60,000 nucleotides of DNA, taken from Strigamia acuminata. Lineage: Eukaryota; Arthropoda; Chilopoda; Geophilomorpha; Linotaeniidae. Below, piece after piece: positions 1 through 10,600 of the stretch. Under the pieces are notes generated by a model that saw only the letters and a program-made list of their open reading frames with translations, had not been told where the DNA came from and ran no database searches. Positions within the stretch are counted from its first letter, which is position 1, and each line of letters starts with the position of its first letter. A program made the position numbers and the translations under genes. The DNA is taken from NCBI GenBank assembly GCA_949358305.1, contig OX442322.1:5086001-5146000 (forward strand), written 5' to 3'.

Positions 1-1
1 A

Positions 2-949
2 TTGGACCTTTCGAGTGACATAACGTATTGCACTACAAATTTCCATTCAGAAGAGCAGAGGCTCTTGTTTTTTATGTCTGATGTACCACATCTGATTAAA
101 ACGACAAGAAACTGCTTTTCTAACTCTGGTGCCAATAGCAATAGTCGTTTGATGTGGAAAAATGGCCAGTTTATTACTTGGCAGCACATTCTTGAAATTT
201 GGAAGAAAGAACTTGATCCTCTTTGGCGTAAGGCACATAAATTAACACACGCACATGTGTATTTAAACAGTTACTCATGTATGAGTGTGAAACTGGCTGC
301 CCAAGTTCTAAGTGACAGCGTGGCATCGACAATTGAGTCACTAAAAATTCCAGAATCCGACGAAACAGTCAAATTCATAAGACTGTTTAACAAAATGTTT
401 GATTGTTTAAATGGTTGCAATATAGAGACGGCAAAATTAACCAGAAACCCTAACTTAGCGCTGTACACAGACGTTGGTGATGCTCGTTTGGAGTGGCTGC
501 AAAATGTATTTTTGGGATATCTAACTGAGTGGAAATTTGAAGTGGAAAATAGGTTGGGGAATTTTACCAAGTGTCAAAGACAAAAAATGATCTTAAGCCA
601 AGAAACAATGGATGGTTTGTTTTTGTCCGTAACGAGTTTCATTCGCATTGTTAAATATCTTTTAAAAAGTGGAGTTAAATTTGTCTTGGCTCGAAATTTA
701 TGTCAAGACCCACTTGAAAATTATTTTGGGGATTTACGGCGTTCCGGAGGTTCCAATGATAATCCCAAAGTTCAGGATGTTGCATTGGCACAAAGAAATG
801 TTCAAGTGTCTTCTATGTTAGGAATTGGGAAGCGAGGTGGAAACTGCACCATTTTAAAAGAAAAGAATGAATCTGTAAATAATGAACCATTGCTAAAACG
901 TAAACGAAAATTGAAAAATTCTGACTTAGAAAACAGATTTGGCGTGTAA
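2..949 (+). CDS. P-element/THAP9-like transposase, C-terminal part (5' end outside window)
   Basis: The frame is open from the window edge to a stop at 949, giving about 315 residues with no clear ATG at the start, so the N-terminal THAP and first catalytic parts should lie upstream. Visible family hallmarks are DVPHLIKTTRN near residue 27, a KLAAQVLSDSVA block near residue 98, and DPLENYFGDLRRSGG near residue 236 followed by NPKVQ. In P-element and THAP9 transposases the first and last of these carry conserved acidic residues of the split RNase H-like core. The product would cut and paste DNA in the nucleus. The lysine/arginine-rich tail ends abruptly at FGV, without the C-terminal domain usual after the DPLEN block; a similar domain lies on the opposite strand at 1456-2616. 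Identification is by motif recall only. It is a transposon gene, not a host gene. Confidence 0.75.
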   Translation: MDLSSDITYCTTNFHSEEQRLLFFMSDVPHLIKTTRNCFSNSGANSNSRLMWKNGQFITWQHILEIWKKELDPLWRKAHKLTHAHVYLNSYSCMSVKLAAQVLSDSVASTIESLKIPESDETVKFIRLFNKMFDCLNGCNIETAKLTRNPNLALYTDVGDARLEWLQNVFLGYLTEWKFEVENRLGNFTKCQRQKMILSQETMDGLFLSVTSFIRIVKYLLKSGVKFVLARNLCQDPLENYFGDLRRSGGSNDNPKVQDVALAQRNVQVSSMLGIGKRGGNCTILKEKNESVNNEPLLKRKRKLKNSDLENRFGV

Positions 950-1455
950 ATAATATGAAAAATAGAATAGTAATAATCAAAAGCAGTTTTACCAGTTTTT
1001 ACCTCGCGGATTAAATTCTCATAACTTGCAACATTGGTTTCAGTATTCAAACTTATTTTATAAAAATTATTGGTAGTTGCGTGACTAATTTAACTTCCAA
1101 AACAAAAAATAAGTATTTTTTTCATTGTACAGTGCGGATATCTGTGTGTCTGGCCATGCTGCAGTATCCGTGTAGGTCGCGGCCGGGTACACGCCTGCAC
1201 GTGTATCGTCAGTGCCATGCTGCAGTACCTACACAGATCGCGGCCGGGCACAGATATCCACACATTTGTTTTCTAATGATAGGAATAAAAATGTTAATGT
1301 AAATAGCACGAACAAATTCGTGATATAAATATTACGAGAAATGTGTAATGTAAATATTAATATGGTAATAATGTAATATAAATAGTAAGCCAAACATTTG
1401 TATATAAGTAAAGTAAACACAACAGTTTAATTTTGACAATATGTTTTTTATTTTA
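950..1455. other. AT-rich gap between two convergent transposon genes
   Basis: This gap separates the 3' ends of the two convergent genes and probably holds both polyadenylation regions. I see no coding sequence. The one notable structure is a GC-rich island with inverted arms at 1136-1259. Confidence 0.5.
1136..1259. repeat. Inverted repeat enclosing an imperfect tandem duplication
   Basis: GGATATCTGTG at 1136-1146 is exactly complementary to CACAGATATCC at 1249-1259. The interior holds two copies of a block beginning GCCATGCTGCAGTA (about 1152 and 1213), each followed by a stretch with TCGCGGCCGGG. The island is far richer in G+C than its surroundings. It could form a long hairpin or be a small mobile-element relic; no target duplication was recognised. 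Confidence 0.5.
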
Positions 1456-2616
1456 TTAAACCGCTTTTAATTGTTTTCGCAATGCTTTAAGTTTTTTTGT
1501 AGAAGCATGTGATTCTGTTTCGTACAATCTCACAACTCTATTTGCAATAGCATTTCCTCTAACATTGATAAAAGTTCTTACTAAACATTCAAGTAACAGT
1601 AGTTTTTCATTCCTACTGTTAAACTTATGAGTTAATTTTAACCACAGTGAGATTAAATTAGAATCTTCACAAGCACACGTAATTGCTTGATCATACATGC
1701 TTCTTATTTTGTTTTGTCTTCCACAAGAATACACTTTTTCACGTAATAAAACTTCTAATTGTTTAAAAAAAGAAAAACAATTTTCAGATGGATAAATTAA
1801 CCCACCACGATCAACTTTCTTTATCCATTCATTAACAGTTAAATTTAGTTCATCTGGTTTGTTAATAAAATCTGCTGTTATAACTACAAACCATTTTTTT
1901 AACCTAAGGTTTTTAGGAAACCTGTAAAATCTTTTTATGACAGACTTTAAAATAAACCCACAAACATATGAAATTACTTCTGCCTCGGTCGTATTTAAGG
2001 TTACAGAATGGGTTGTAGTTTGTTCTGATTGTGTAATTGATTTTTGTTCATCAACAACACTATAAACGATTTTAGTTAAAAAATCAGACAAAAATGTCTG
2101 TAAAACTCCTATGGGGCAAGGATAAATTAAATTAAGCTGGGAGCATAAATCTGATCTCAATATGGGACTGCAAAGCATGTTATTACACAACGATATAATT
2201 CTTTCGCTCTTGTTTACAAATGTAGTTGCTGATTTGCAACTTTTTACACAATTCCAAATATGTGGGGTTAATAATTTTGTAAATTGGATCCAATTATCTG
2301 TGTTGATGTTGATAATTAGCATTTCCACTAAATGTTTTTGCTTCCTGCCAAGTTCTCCTACACAGTCTAACTCGGAATTAACAAATTCCTCCATGATTGT
2401 GACTGATTTGGAAACGATCATTCCATCAATCATGGCTTCAGTTACATCAGGTATTTCTATTAAATCAAAAATTAATTCAGAACAATTAACAAAACCTTGT
2501 TTCAAATAAATACCAGTTAATTTATGCAGCTGCATATGTCTTTTCAATCCATTCGTAGTCTTGTATGTTTTCGAACATTTTGTGCAGATCAACACATTGT
2601 TGTTTCCATCACCCAT
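1456..2616 (-). CDS. C2H2 zinc-finger protein with P/THAP-transposase-like C-terminal half
   Basis: This frame of 386 codons starts at an ATG at 2616 (MGDGNNNV). The frame stays open further upstream, but only through the repetitive minisatellite, so 2616 is preferred. Residues of about 9-30 form one C2H2 finger (CTKCSKTYKTTNGLKRHMQLH), suggesting DNA binding. Near residue 220 the pattern VISYVCGFILKSVIKRF, and then DRGGLIYPS, resemble motifs near the C terminus of P-element/THAP-type transposases. The middle, roughly residues 40-210, is not recognised. It converges on the transposase gene at 2-949, which lacks exactly such a C-terminal domain. It may be the second gene of the same transposon or a separate element. 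Function is unknown. Confidence 0.55.
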   Translation of the reverse strand: MGDGNNNVLICTKCSKTYKTTNGLKRHMQLHKLTGIYLKQGFVNCSELIFDLIEIPDVTEAMIDGMIVSKSVTIMEEFVNSELDCVGELGRKQKHLVEMLIININTDNWIQFTKLLTPHIWNCVKSCKSATTFVNKSERIISLCNNMLCSPILRSDLCSQLNLIYPCPIGVLQTFLSDFLTKIVYSVVDEQKSITQSEQTTTHSVTLNTTEAEVISYVCGFILKSVIKRFYRFPKNLRLKKWFVVITADFINKPDELNLTVNEWIKKVDRGGLIYPSENCFSFFKQLEVLLREKVYSCGRQNKIRSMYDQAITCACEDSNLISLWLKLTHKFNSRNEKLLLLECLVRTFINVRGNAIANRVVRLYETESHASTKKLKALRKQLKAV

Positions 2617-2704
2617 GTCTTTGCTAAAGTAGTGACTAAAATAAATATGGAATGTCTTAATATTGGAGCGCATAAACTTCCAACCAAAAGTGATGTCATT
2701 TCGA

Positions 2705-3238
2705 AGCAATCGGCGACGAAGCGATCGGCGACGAAGCAACGAAGCGATCGGCGACAGCGACGGCGACGGCGACGAAGCGATCGGCAACGAAGCAACGAAG
2801 CGATCGGCGACGGCGACGAAGCGATCGGCGTCGGCGACGAAGCGATCGGCGTCGGCGACGAAGCGATCGGCGTCGGCGACGAAGCGATCGGCGTCGGCGA
2901 CGAAGCGATCGGCGACGAAGCAACGAAGCGATCGGCGACGGCGACGAAGCGATCGGCAACGAAGCAACGAAGCGATCGGCGACGGCGACGAAGCGATCGG
3001 CGTCGGCGACGAAGCGATCGGCGTCAGCGACGAAGCGATCGGCGTCGGCGACGAAGCGATCGGCGTCGGCGACGAAGCGATCGGCGACGAAGCAACGAAG
3101 CGATCGGCGACGGCGACGAAGCGATCGGCAACGAAGCAACGAAGCGATCGGCGACGGCGACGAAGCGATCGGCGTCGGCGACGAAGCGATCGGCGTCGGC
3201 GACGAAGCGATCGGCGACGACGACGAAGCGATCAGACT
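2705..3238. repeat. GC-rich minisatellite with higher-order structure
   Basis: Tandem units built on GCGATCGGCG(T/A)CGGCGACGAA occur in 21-, 15- and 8-bp versions, nearly all containing CGATCG. Units are grouped into a higher-order repeat: the same order of variants starts at 2721, 2905 and 3077, giving periods of 184 and 172 bp. The first copy is longer by 12 bp, as CAGCGACGGCGA-type additions. Because 15 and 21 are multiples of three and the unit lacks stops in several frames, long arginine/alanine/serine-rich reading frames appear on both strands; these are treated as artefacts. Confidence 0.9.
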
Positions 3239-3249
3239 AGAGCGGTGAC

Positions 3250-3639
3250 GAAATGATTGGAATCCAAAAAGTATTCACAAAAAAATTGCAAAAATACAAA
3301 TTTTGAAATTTGAAATTGCGAATTGATTACTTTTATTGCTTTACATGCGCAGGCCCTTTAATATAACATTAATATAAATAAGCCTATTTAATTACCTTGT
3401 CAGATTGTCGAATTGATTGTAACTAATCAAATATATTAATTGTTGTTGTTGTTGTTGTTATGTGCACGTGTTTATGAATTGTTTAGTCCTGGCAATGTTG
3501 TTATTGTCAGCTGACACTGTTATCCATTACCACCACAAGGTGGCGTATTAATTTATCGCGCTAAGGATTGTGGGAGTTGGTCAGACATAGGCCAACCCCA
3601 CAGCATTGTGTTTCCCGTCCATTGGAGTAGTCGTCCTTG
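3250..3639. other. Unassigned AT-rich segment, possibly an LTR fragment
   Basis: No coding sequence is seen. A (TTG)n microsatellite lies at about 3441-3460. The string CCACAAGGTGGCG near 3532 resembles, in reverse complement, the CCACCTTGTGGT block in the Copia-B1 LTR at about 21551, so an old copia LTR fragment is possible. At 3639/3640 it joins Copia-A1 abruptly. Confidence 0.35.
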
Positions 3640-4845
3640 TGTAAATACACTCTCAACACACCATTGTATATGTGTTGATCGAATCCAGCTTCATCAATTT
3701 TTGCACTTGAAATCAAATTGCGTTTAAAACCCTCGACAAAATACACATTAATTAAGTCCACATGGTTGTGGATTCCATTCGCAACTGTACTGATACTGAC
3801 AGCCCCACAGCCAGTAATACTAGCTGTGCCCTGGCCCAATTGTAATTTGGTTGGAGGTATTGACTTAAAAGTCTGGAAATATTCCAATTTCCCGCATACG
3901 TGATCTGACGCACCGGAATCCACAAACTACGCGTCCTCATCACAAACATTTTTCAATTGATTTGGACACACTTTTCCCCAAAAATGATGCATAAAAGGCT
4001 CCACGTAAACCTCTGCCTCGTTGGGGCTGTCCGCGTCCTTTGCCGCGTCCACGAGTGTTGTCCTGTTGCTTTGAGGAGGGCATTTGACAATTCTGTGCAA
4101 TATGTCCTTTTTCGTGGCAATTGTAACACATAATATTGGAAAAGTTATTCTTACTTCTTTTGTTGTCTTGCTTTCTCTGTCCTTGTGGATTGTTAGAAGC
4201 ACTGACACTGAGCGCACTCGATTCCGTCGTCGACGCACTAATTCCTGTCGTGTATCTGCGTCGCGCGCTCTCGGCGAGTAATGCGGCGGAAACTTTGTCA
4301 AACGTGAAGTCCCCGTCACTTCATTGATAAATGGCCTGCACTTGATGTTCGTAGTCTTTACGAATTCTATTTATTAGTGTGTAGGCTTTTACTTTATCAT
4401 TTGGTGCTTGTTTGATTGACTTTAATTCGTCCGCCGCCAATTTGACACGCGTTATAAACGTATCCACTTCCTCCTTTTCGCCACAACGAATCGTGTAAAA
4501 ATCCTCGAGAATTTTGGCGTTTCCCGCGACTGACGTGGGCTCATGTAGCTTCTTTAGGTAATCCCACACCTCTTTCGATGTATCCAGCTTTAACAGCGAC
4601 GGTTTCAATCTGGTTGCGACGCTGTTGCATAAAATTCCACGTGCGCGAGCTTTCCGCTTCTCGTATTTTGCCAAATCCATCGCCGAGGCTCCCGCCTCTG
4701 GTGCCTTAAGCGTTCCATCGTGGAATCCCCATAAATTAAGCTCTTGTAATAGTAGTTGAACGTCTACTTTCCACGTCTCGTAGTTCATCTTTTCCAGGGG
4801 CGCAATTCCCGCTGCCGCCGACGCCGTGCTTCCTTTCGACGCCAT
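3640..4845 (-). pseudogene. Copia-A1 gag-protease remnant
   Basis: Gag starts at ATG 4845 (MASKGSTASAAAG) and follows the intact Copia-A2 polyprotein closely: an N-terminal Gag domain, the zinc knuckle CYNCHEKGHIAQNC near 4110, and the protease motif DSGASDHVCG near 3905. Three kinds of lesion are visible. A tryptophan codon has become TGA just after QAIYQ near 4325. A small indel shifts the frame near 3945. A second tryptophan codon has become TAG before the protease motif near 3928. The coding sequence then ends at the 3639/3640 breakpoint, so integrase, reverse transcriptase and RNase H are missing. It cannot encode a working element. Confidence 0.85.
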
Positions 4846-4900
4846 TTTCTCTCAGAATGGCCACTAATGTCCGTGGATTTTGGGTTTTAGCAGAACCACT

Positions 4901-4911
4901 CTCTGCTACCA
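4901..4911 (-). promoter_or_regulatory. Copia-A1 primer-binding site
   Basis: Directly after the LTR end on the - strand lies TGGTAGCAGAG, complementary to the 3' end of animal initiator tRNA-Met (ending CUCUGCUACCA). Its match is shorter than the 18 nt seen in Copia-A2. Confidence 0.7.
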
Positions 4912-5140
4912 TGTAGGACACTCGCCAAAATGTACATAAACGCAGTGGAAATAATAAAATACCCGATAAAAGAATGTCCTATCCAATAAATCGTCAAACG
5001 TCGGGCGTCGTGTTGTTAGGCTTTCCGACTATGCGTGTGTGTTTGGCGGCGTTCGCGTTGTTGCAACGTTTGCTCCTCGCGACGTGTATTAAACGAGAAA
5101 TACAACGAAAATAAATATAAAGTTTTGTAAATAAACGTAC
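4912..5140 (-). repeat. Copia-A1 5' LTR, 3' portion
   Basis: This matches, in reverse complement, the last part of the Copia-A2 LTR. It ends on the - strand with GTGTCCTACA and is cut at 5140 by Gypsy-A1, whose 4-bp target duplication GTAC is 5137-5140. Confidence 0.85.
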
Positions 5141-5744
5141 TGTTACGTGGTTTCTGGGCCTAATTGGAAACTCACGCAACGCTGTTTTATTTGGGGAATG
5201 AGTGAACATGAGAAGAGAAAGAATGAGACTGTTTATTTTGTTTTAAATTTAAGTCTATTTTATTTGACCGGACAAACTAAGTTTGTTCGATCCTTAATAA
5301 ATCTGGTTACATTAATTGGAATGCAATTCTGAATCATCAATTGGACAAATCATTATTTTACACTTATTAAGTTTGAACAACCTTTATAAACTGTTTTTAT
5401 GAAACAACTGTGTGATAACTCAATTCGATGTAAACTGTTGATTTATAGTCAGTCAGCCGCTCTCAGTATCGAGGCGACATCAGACTCTCTAGTAAAGGAC
5501 GGGTGTAGTTAATAGTTACCTGTTGAAGTCTGGAGAGAGAAGAGAGCTCTGTCTGAATACGGGCGGTTTAATAGCAAATCTGCTATAACCCCCATTCACG
5601 AATTAATCAGTCCAATCACATGGCGATGATGGTTTCCAATCGTCAACGCCATCTGTGGCCGAAATTAAGCAACATTTACAGAATTATAACTCTAATTGCG
5701 CGATACGGATCGCTCGTCATTCGGGACGATCCGTACGCGTGACA
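5141..5744 (-). repeat. Gypsy-A1 3' LTR
   Basis: This 604-bp LTR has TGT...ACA ends. In sense it follows the polypurine tract AAAAAAGGGAGT (complement at 5745-5756), which marks it as the 3' LTR. Confidence 0.92.
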
Positions 5745-6771
5745 ACTCCCTTTTTTGCTGTGTTTTGGACCCCAAAATACTAATTTCGGTTACAGACAAG
5801 TCTCTCACTCCAATCGGACATTCTTAAGGAATGTTCAGTTACTTTCTCCATACCAAAAGTCATCACTCAGCTGTTTCACAATTATTATTCAAAACTAAAT
5901 CATATTGGAGTTTAAATTCACTCCCTTTTATCCCAATGTTAATATCTCAATCAAATCATAATGTTATTATTATTACAATGCTTGCTTTTCCACTGTTTAT
6001 TTTGACATATTTGGAAAGGGAAAAAAAAAATAAACCTAACAAATGAAACACAAATCAAATCTCTCAAACTTAAAAGTCAAAATCAAAGTTTATATTCTAA
6101 ATTTCATTAAATGTGATAATCAAAATTATTCTTATTATAAACAAGTGTTTTCCATAATAAACTTCAACTCTTAACATTTTACTAGAAAAAGTACAAATTC
6201 AAAAATAATTTTTTCTCTTATTTCTCTAAATTTTCATTAAAATTAACAATACCGTTAAAACATCAACTTATTTCAATTATTTACAGTAATTAACTCTTAT
6301 TAACATTCAATCAAAATTATGCCGTGAAATATTTACATTAAATTCATCAGAAATTTCAACACTTTTTATTTTTAAACAGAATTCGCGATAGATTCCTCTC
6401 GCGCCCTTGGTCAGCTTGCATTATTCAAATTAAATTTTCCCAATTTTCTCTCTAAAACTATTTTCAAATTAACCTATTACATTACCAAATTCAATTTTAA
6501 TTTATTCCAAAATCTTACTTAACTTATTAAACCTAATAAAAATTTGAAGCAAATTGACGAAGATCGCGATTAGTTGCTGTTTGCGAAATCGCTTTGACAA
6601 ATGTTTAAAACTTTACATTTTATCCCAAAAATCACTTAAAATTATTCACAACAATCACACAAACCTTTTGAAACTCAATATTATAAGCAAAATTTCAATA
6701 AATGATCAGAAAGGCTTTGAATTCGGATCACGCTATTAGTTCGCGTTCACCGTAGCAGAGTTAGTAGAAAG
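5745..6771 (-). other. Gypsy-A1 3' noncoding region and polypurine tract
   Basis: This AT-rich stretch matches the 1-kb 3' noncoding region of Gypsy-A2 (28710-29738) in reverse complement. There is no env or other open frame of note. At its right end the - strand reads the final tyrosine and stop codon of pol (6764-6771), where Copia-A2 entered. GAAAG at 6767-6771 is the copia target duplication. Confidence 0.8.
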
Positions 6772-7630
6772 TGTTACATAAAGAGATAATTGTTAGACGT
6801 TAAAATCTGATAATTGAATTGTATAACATTGTTTAAATACGAGAATTTAGAGTCTTAAGTCGAAATTGTGAAAGCATATTTGTGTCAGTAAATGGTTTGA
6901 TATATGTTGATCGTTTATTGTATAAACTGGATGAATTTCGGCTTATTTGATGTAAAATGTTATAGTGTTGTTGCTTGTATGCGGTACGAGGGCGCCACAC
7001 GAAATGTGTTAATGTTCTCGTAACGTGTTAGTCTGTGGTGATGATGTCAAAGCAATGACATCATCGTGGTGAGAGATTGTATCTTTATTTATTATCTTTT
7101 TCGTTTTGTCATAAGATTTGTACTGTGTGTAAATTCAATGACGTCACCAGAATAAAAGTCATTCATTCTGTTTTAGTTTTCAACCGTGTACGTGTGTTTT
7201 TCTTCTGCCAGACACCTCATTATACATTCATGAAAATAGGCCCAGATTGGACCAACTTCACCTATTTTCTAGGCATGGAAAACTAACAGTTTTGGACATT
7301 ACATTTAAGATTCAACTACATTTGAACACAGCTTGGATTGTGAAACCCAGACATTGGTTTCACATTGGTTAATATGTGATAATATAACATTATCACATGT
7401 GAGTACATTTATTTTACAAAACTTTATATTTATTTTCGTTGTATTTCACGTTGAATACACGTCCCGAGGAGCGAACGTTTCCACAACGCGAACGACGCCG
7501 AGCATACGCATCGCCGGAAAGCCTAACGACGCGCCGCCCGACGTTTGACGATTTATTGGATAGGACATTCATATATCGGGTATTTTATTATTTCCACTGC
7601 GTTTATGAATATTTTGGCGAGTGTCCTACA
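6772..7630 (+). repeat. Copia-A2 5' LTR
   Basis: This 859-bp LTR runs from TGTTACATAAAG to GTGTCCTACA. It contains a 9-bp palindromic pair GATGATGTC/GACATCATC near 7040-7065, a CRE-like TGACGTCA near 7139, an AATAAA near 7151, and a GATA-type palindrome GTGATAAT/ATTATCAC near 7375-7397. These are plausible promoter and polyadenylation signals; their function is inferred. Confidence 0.95.
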
Positions 7631-7648
7631 TGGTAGCAGAGGATGGTT
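7631..7648 (+). promoter_or_regulatory. Copia-A2 primer-binding site for initiator tRNA-Met 3' end
   Basis: TGGTAGCAGAGGATGGTT abuts the LTR with no spacer. It is complementary over 18 nt to the 3' end of animal initiator tRNA-Met (…AACCAUCCUCUGCUACCA, from memory), including the CCA tail. Minus-strand cDNA synthesis would start here. Confidence 0.85.
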
Positions 7649-7696
7649 CTGCTAAAACCCGATATCGACGGAAAATAGCGACGATACGACGGAAAA

Positions 7697-10600
7697 ATGG
7701 CGTCGAAGGGAAGCGCGGCGTCGGCGGCGGCAGGAATCGCGCCGCTTGACAAAAACAACTACGAGACGTGGAAAGTGGACGTTCAATTGTTGCTTCAGGA
7801 ACTCAATTTGTGGGGATTCCACGACGAAACAATTAAAGCGCCGCCGGATGGAACGTCGGCAGCGGATTTGGCGAAATACGAGAAGCGGAAAGCTCGTGCA
7901 CGTGGAATTTTGTGCAACAGCGTCGCAACCAGACTGAAACCGTCGCTGTTAAAGCTGGATACATCGAAAGAGGTATGGGATTACCTGAAAAAGCTGCATG
8001 AACCCACGTCAGTCGCGAGAAATGCAAAGATTCTCGAGGATTTCTACACGATACGTTGCGGCGATAAAGAGGAAGTCGATACGTTTATCACACGTGTCGA
8101 ATTGGCAGCCGACGAATTGAAATCAATAAAACAAGAGCCGAATGACAAAGTAAAAGCCTATACTTTAATAAATAGAATTCGTAAAGACTACGAACATCAA
8201 GTGCAGGCTATTTACCAGTGGAGTGACGGGGACTTCACGTTTGATAAAGTTTCCGAGGCATTGCTTGCCGAGAGTGCACGTCGTCGATACACGACAGGAA
8301 CGAGTTCTCCAACGATGGAATCCAGTGCTCTCAGTGTCAGTGCTTCCAACAATCAGCAAGGATCGAGGAAACAAGACAACAAAGGAGGTAAGAGCAACTT
8401 TTCCAATATTTTATGTTACAATTGCCACGAAAAGGGACATATTGCACGGAACTGTCAAATGCCAAATACAAAACAACAGGACAACACTCGTGGACGTGGC
8501 AAAGGGCGCGGACAGCCCCAACGAGGCAAGGGTTTGCGTGGAGCCTTTTATGCATCATTTTTGGGGGAAAGTGTGTCCAATTCAATTGAAAAAGTATGTG
8601 ATGAGGACGCATGGTTTGTGGATTCCGGCGCATCAGACCATGTATGTGGAAAATTGGAATATTTTCAGACTTTCAAGTCATTACCTCCAACCAAATTACA
8701 ATTGGGCCAGGGCACAGCTAGTATTACTGGCTGTGGTGCTGTAAACATCAGCACATTTGCGAATGGAATCCACAACCATGTGGACTTAATAAATGTGTAT
8801 TTTGTCAAGGGTTTCAAACGCAATTTAATTTCGAGTGCTAAAATTGATGAAGCAGGGTTCAATCAACACATTTACAATGGTGTGTTGAGAGTGTATTTAC
8901 AAAACAACAAAGAGTGTTTATTGTTAGCGAACAGGCAGACAGATGGATTGTATCGTGTCCAAGGCCAGGTTCAAATGAATCAAAATGTGTCAAATACCAT
9001 TGTTAATCCAATTTCACAAAATGTTACCCAGGTTTTACCATTGATTGAACAAAATGTTGTAAAACGAATTGAGCAATTGCAGAGCAAGAGTCCAAATTAT
9101 GAAATTGTTTCCCAACAACCTGCACCTGTTGTGCAAAGTTTTGCAGTTTCGGTCGACACGTGGCATAAGCGTTTTGCCCACATGCATGTTCAGGGGCTAG
9201 CCACGTTGTTGAAAAGTGAGGAGACCACGGGATTAGATTTCACAGGAAATCTAAACAATTTTGCGTGCGATTCATGCAGAATTGCAAAATCAACCCGTGC
9301 TAATTACAAAGTTAGAGATGATCGCGAGCGTGGGGAACCGCTTGAATTGTTGCATATAGACGTGTGGGGGCCCAACCCCACAACATCACTGGGTGGTGCA
9401 CGTTATCTGTTGTGCATTGTTGATGATGCAACGCGTTTTTCGTGGGTTTATCCTATGAAAACAAAAGATGAGGCCTTTCCGATTTTTAAAACATTCTTGG
9501 CGCGCGTTGAGCGCCGTTCAAATAGGAAAGTTCATGAAATTAGAACGGATCGGGGTGGAGAGTTTTGCAGCAAGGAATTTGATTCTTTTCTGCAACAAAA
9601 GGGCATTGGTGCCCAAAGAACAAACCCGTACTCAGCACAAATGAACGGCATTGCGGAGCGATTAAACCGCTCAATATTAAACAATGTGCGCGCAATAATT
9701 GAGGATACAAATTTGCCGTGGATTTTGTGGGCAGAATTGGCTGTCAGCTACATTTATTTAAAGAACAGGTATCCACATTTATTTGCGAAGGGACAAATTC
9801 CTTACATTAAATTCAGACAAAGAAGCATGGCAGTGAAGCATTTACGTGCAATTGGCTCGTTATGTTTCGTACATATTCCCAAACCCAAAAGAGCTAGCAA
9901 ACTCGACTCAAGAGCATGGAAGGGCATACTGGTGGGGTATGCATTCACTACAAGGGGTTATAGGGTTTGGAATCCAATTACAAATGAGGTAGTCGAAACA
10001 AAACATTTAGTCATTGATGAGTCCAGGGACTGGAAGTCCTTTAATGCTGTGGACATAAATGTTCAACAACCAGATTTGGATACAAATGGTTACGATTCGG
10101 ATGAGAGTGGGTTGTATCAACAGGAATTCCATGATCCGATGCCACCCACTACACCACCGGGTTCGCCTCCCGTTATGCGTAAAGTCCCAGCACCCCTCGC
10201 GCAGGTCCCACCACAAGTGGGACCAATGGCCCAAGCGCCTATTCCCACACAGCCAGTCCAAGGGGGGGCAAAAGTTAAGAAACCTCGAATTGCCACCCGA
10301 ACCACAGATGCAGATGGGTGGGATAGGGAGCAAGTGACCAGGCAAGGAGGTGTTACAGCTGGGAGAATTGATGTGCTGTTTTATGCACCAGATGGCACAG
10401 GGCCTTTGAAAACAAAGAAAGATGTTGAAGCGTATTGCCGGGGAAATAGGATATTTTTCAATCCATTAAAATTCGATTTCACCCCAGTGAAGGAGCCCAT
10501 CAATACAATCGAGCAATCGTCCGACGAGGAACCAATGGAGACGGTTCTCACTGCAACGACACCTCCCATCAGCGTGTATTGTGCTGTCACGCAGCCCAAA

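Noticed and set aside
2524-3256. Long overlapping Arg/Ala/Ser-rich reading frames on both strands of the minisatellite
   Set aside because: They arise because most repeat units are multiples of three without stops; composition is purely repetitive and they exist in several frames at once.
7077-7548. Small reading frames in the Copia-A2 LTR (repeated at 12459-12930)
   Set aside because: They lie in LTR regulatory sequence, are not conserved in frame in the older LTR copy, and have no recognisable domain.
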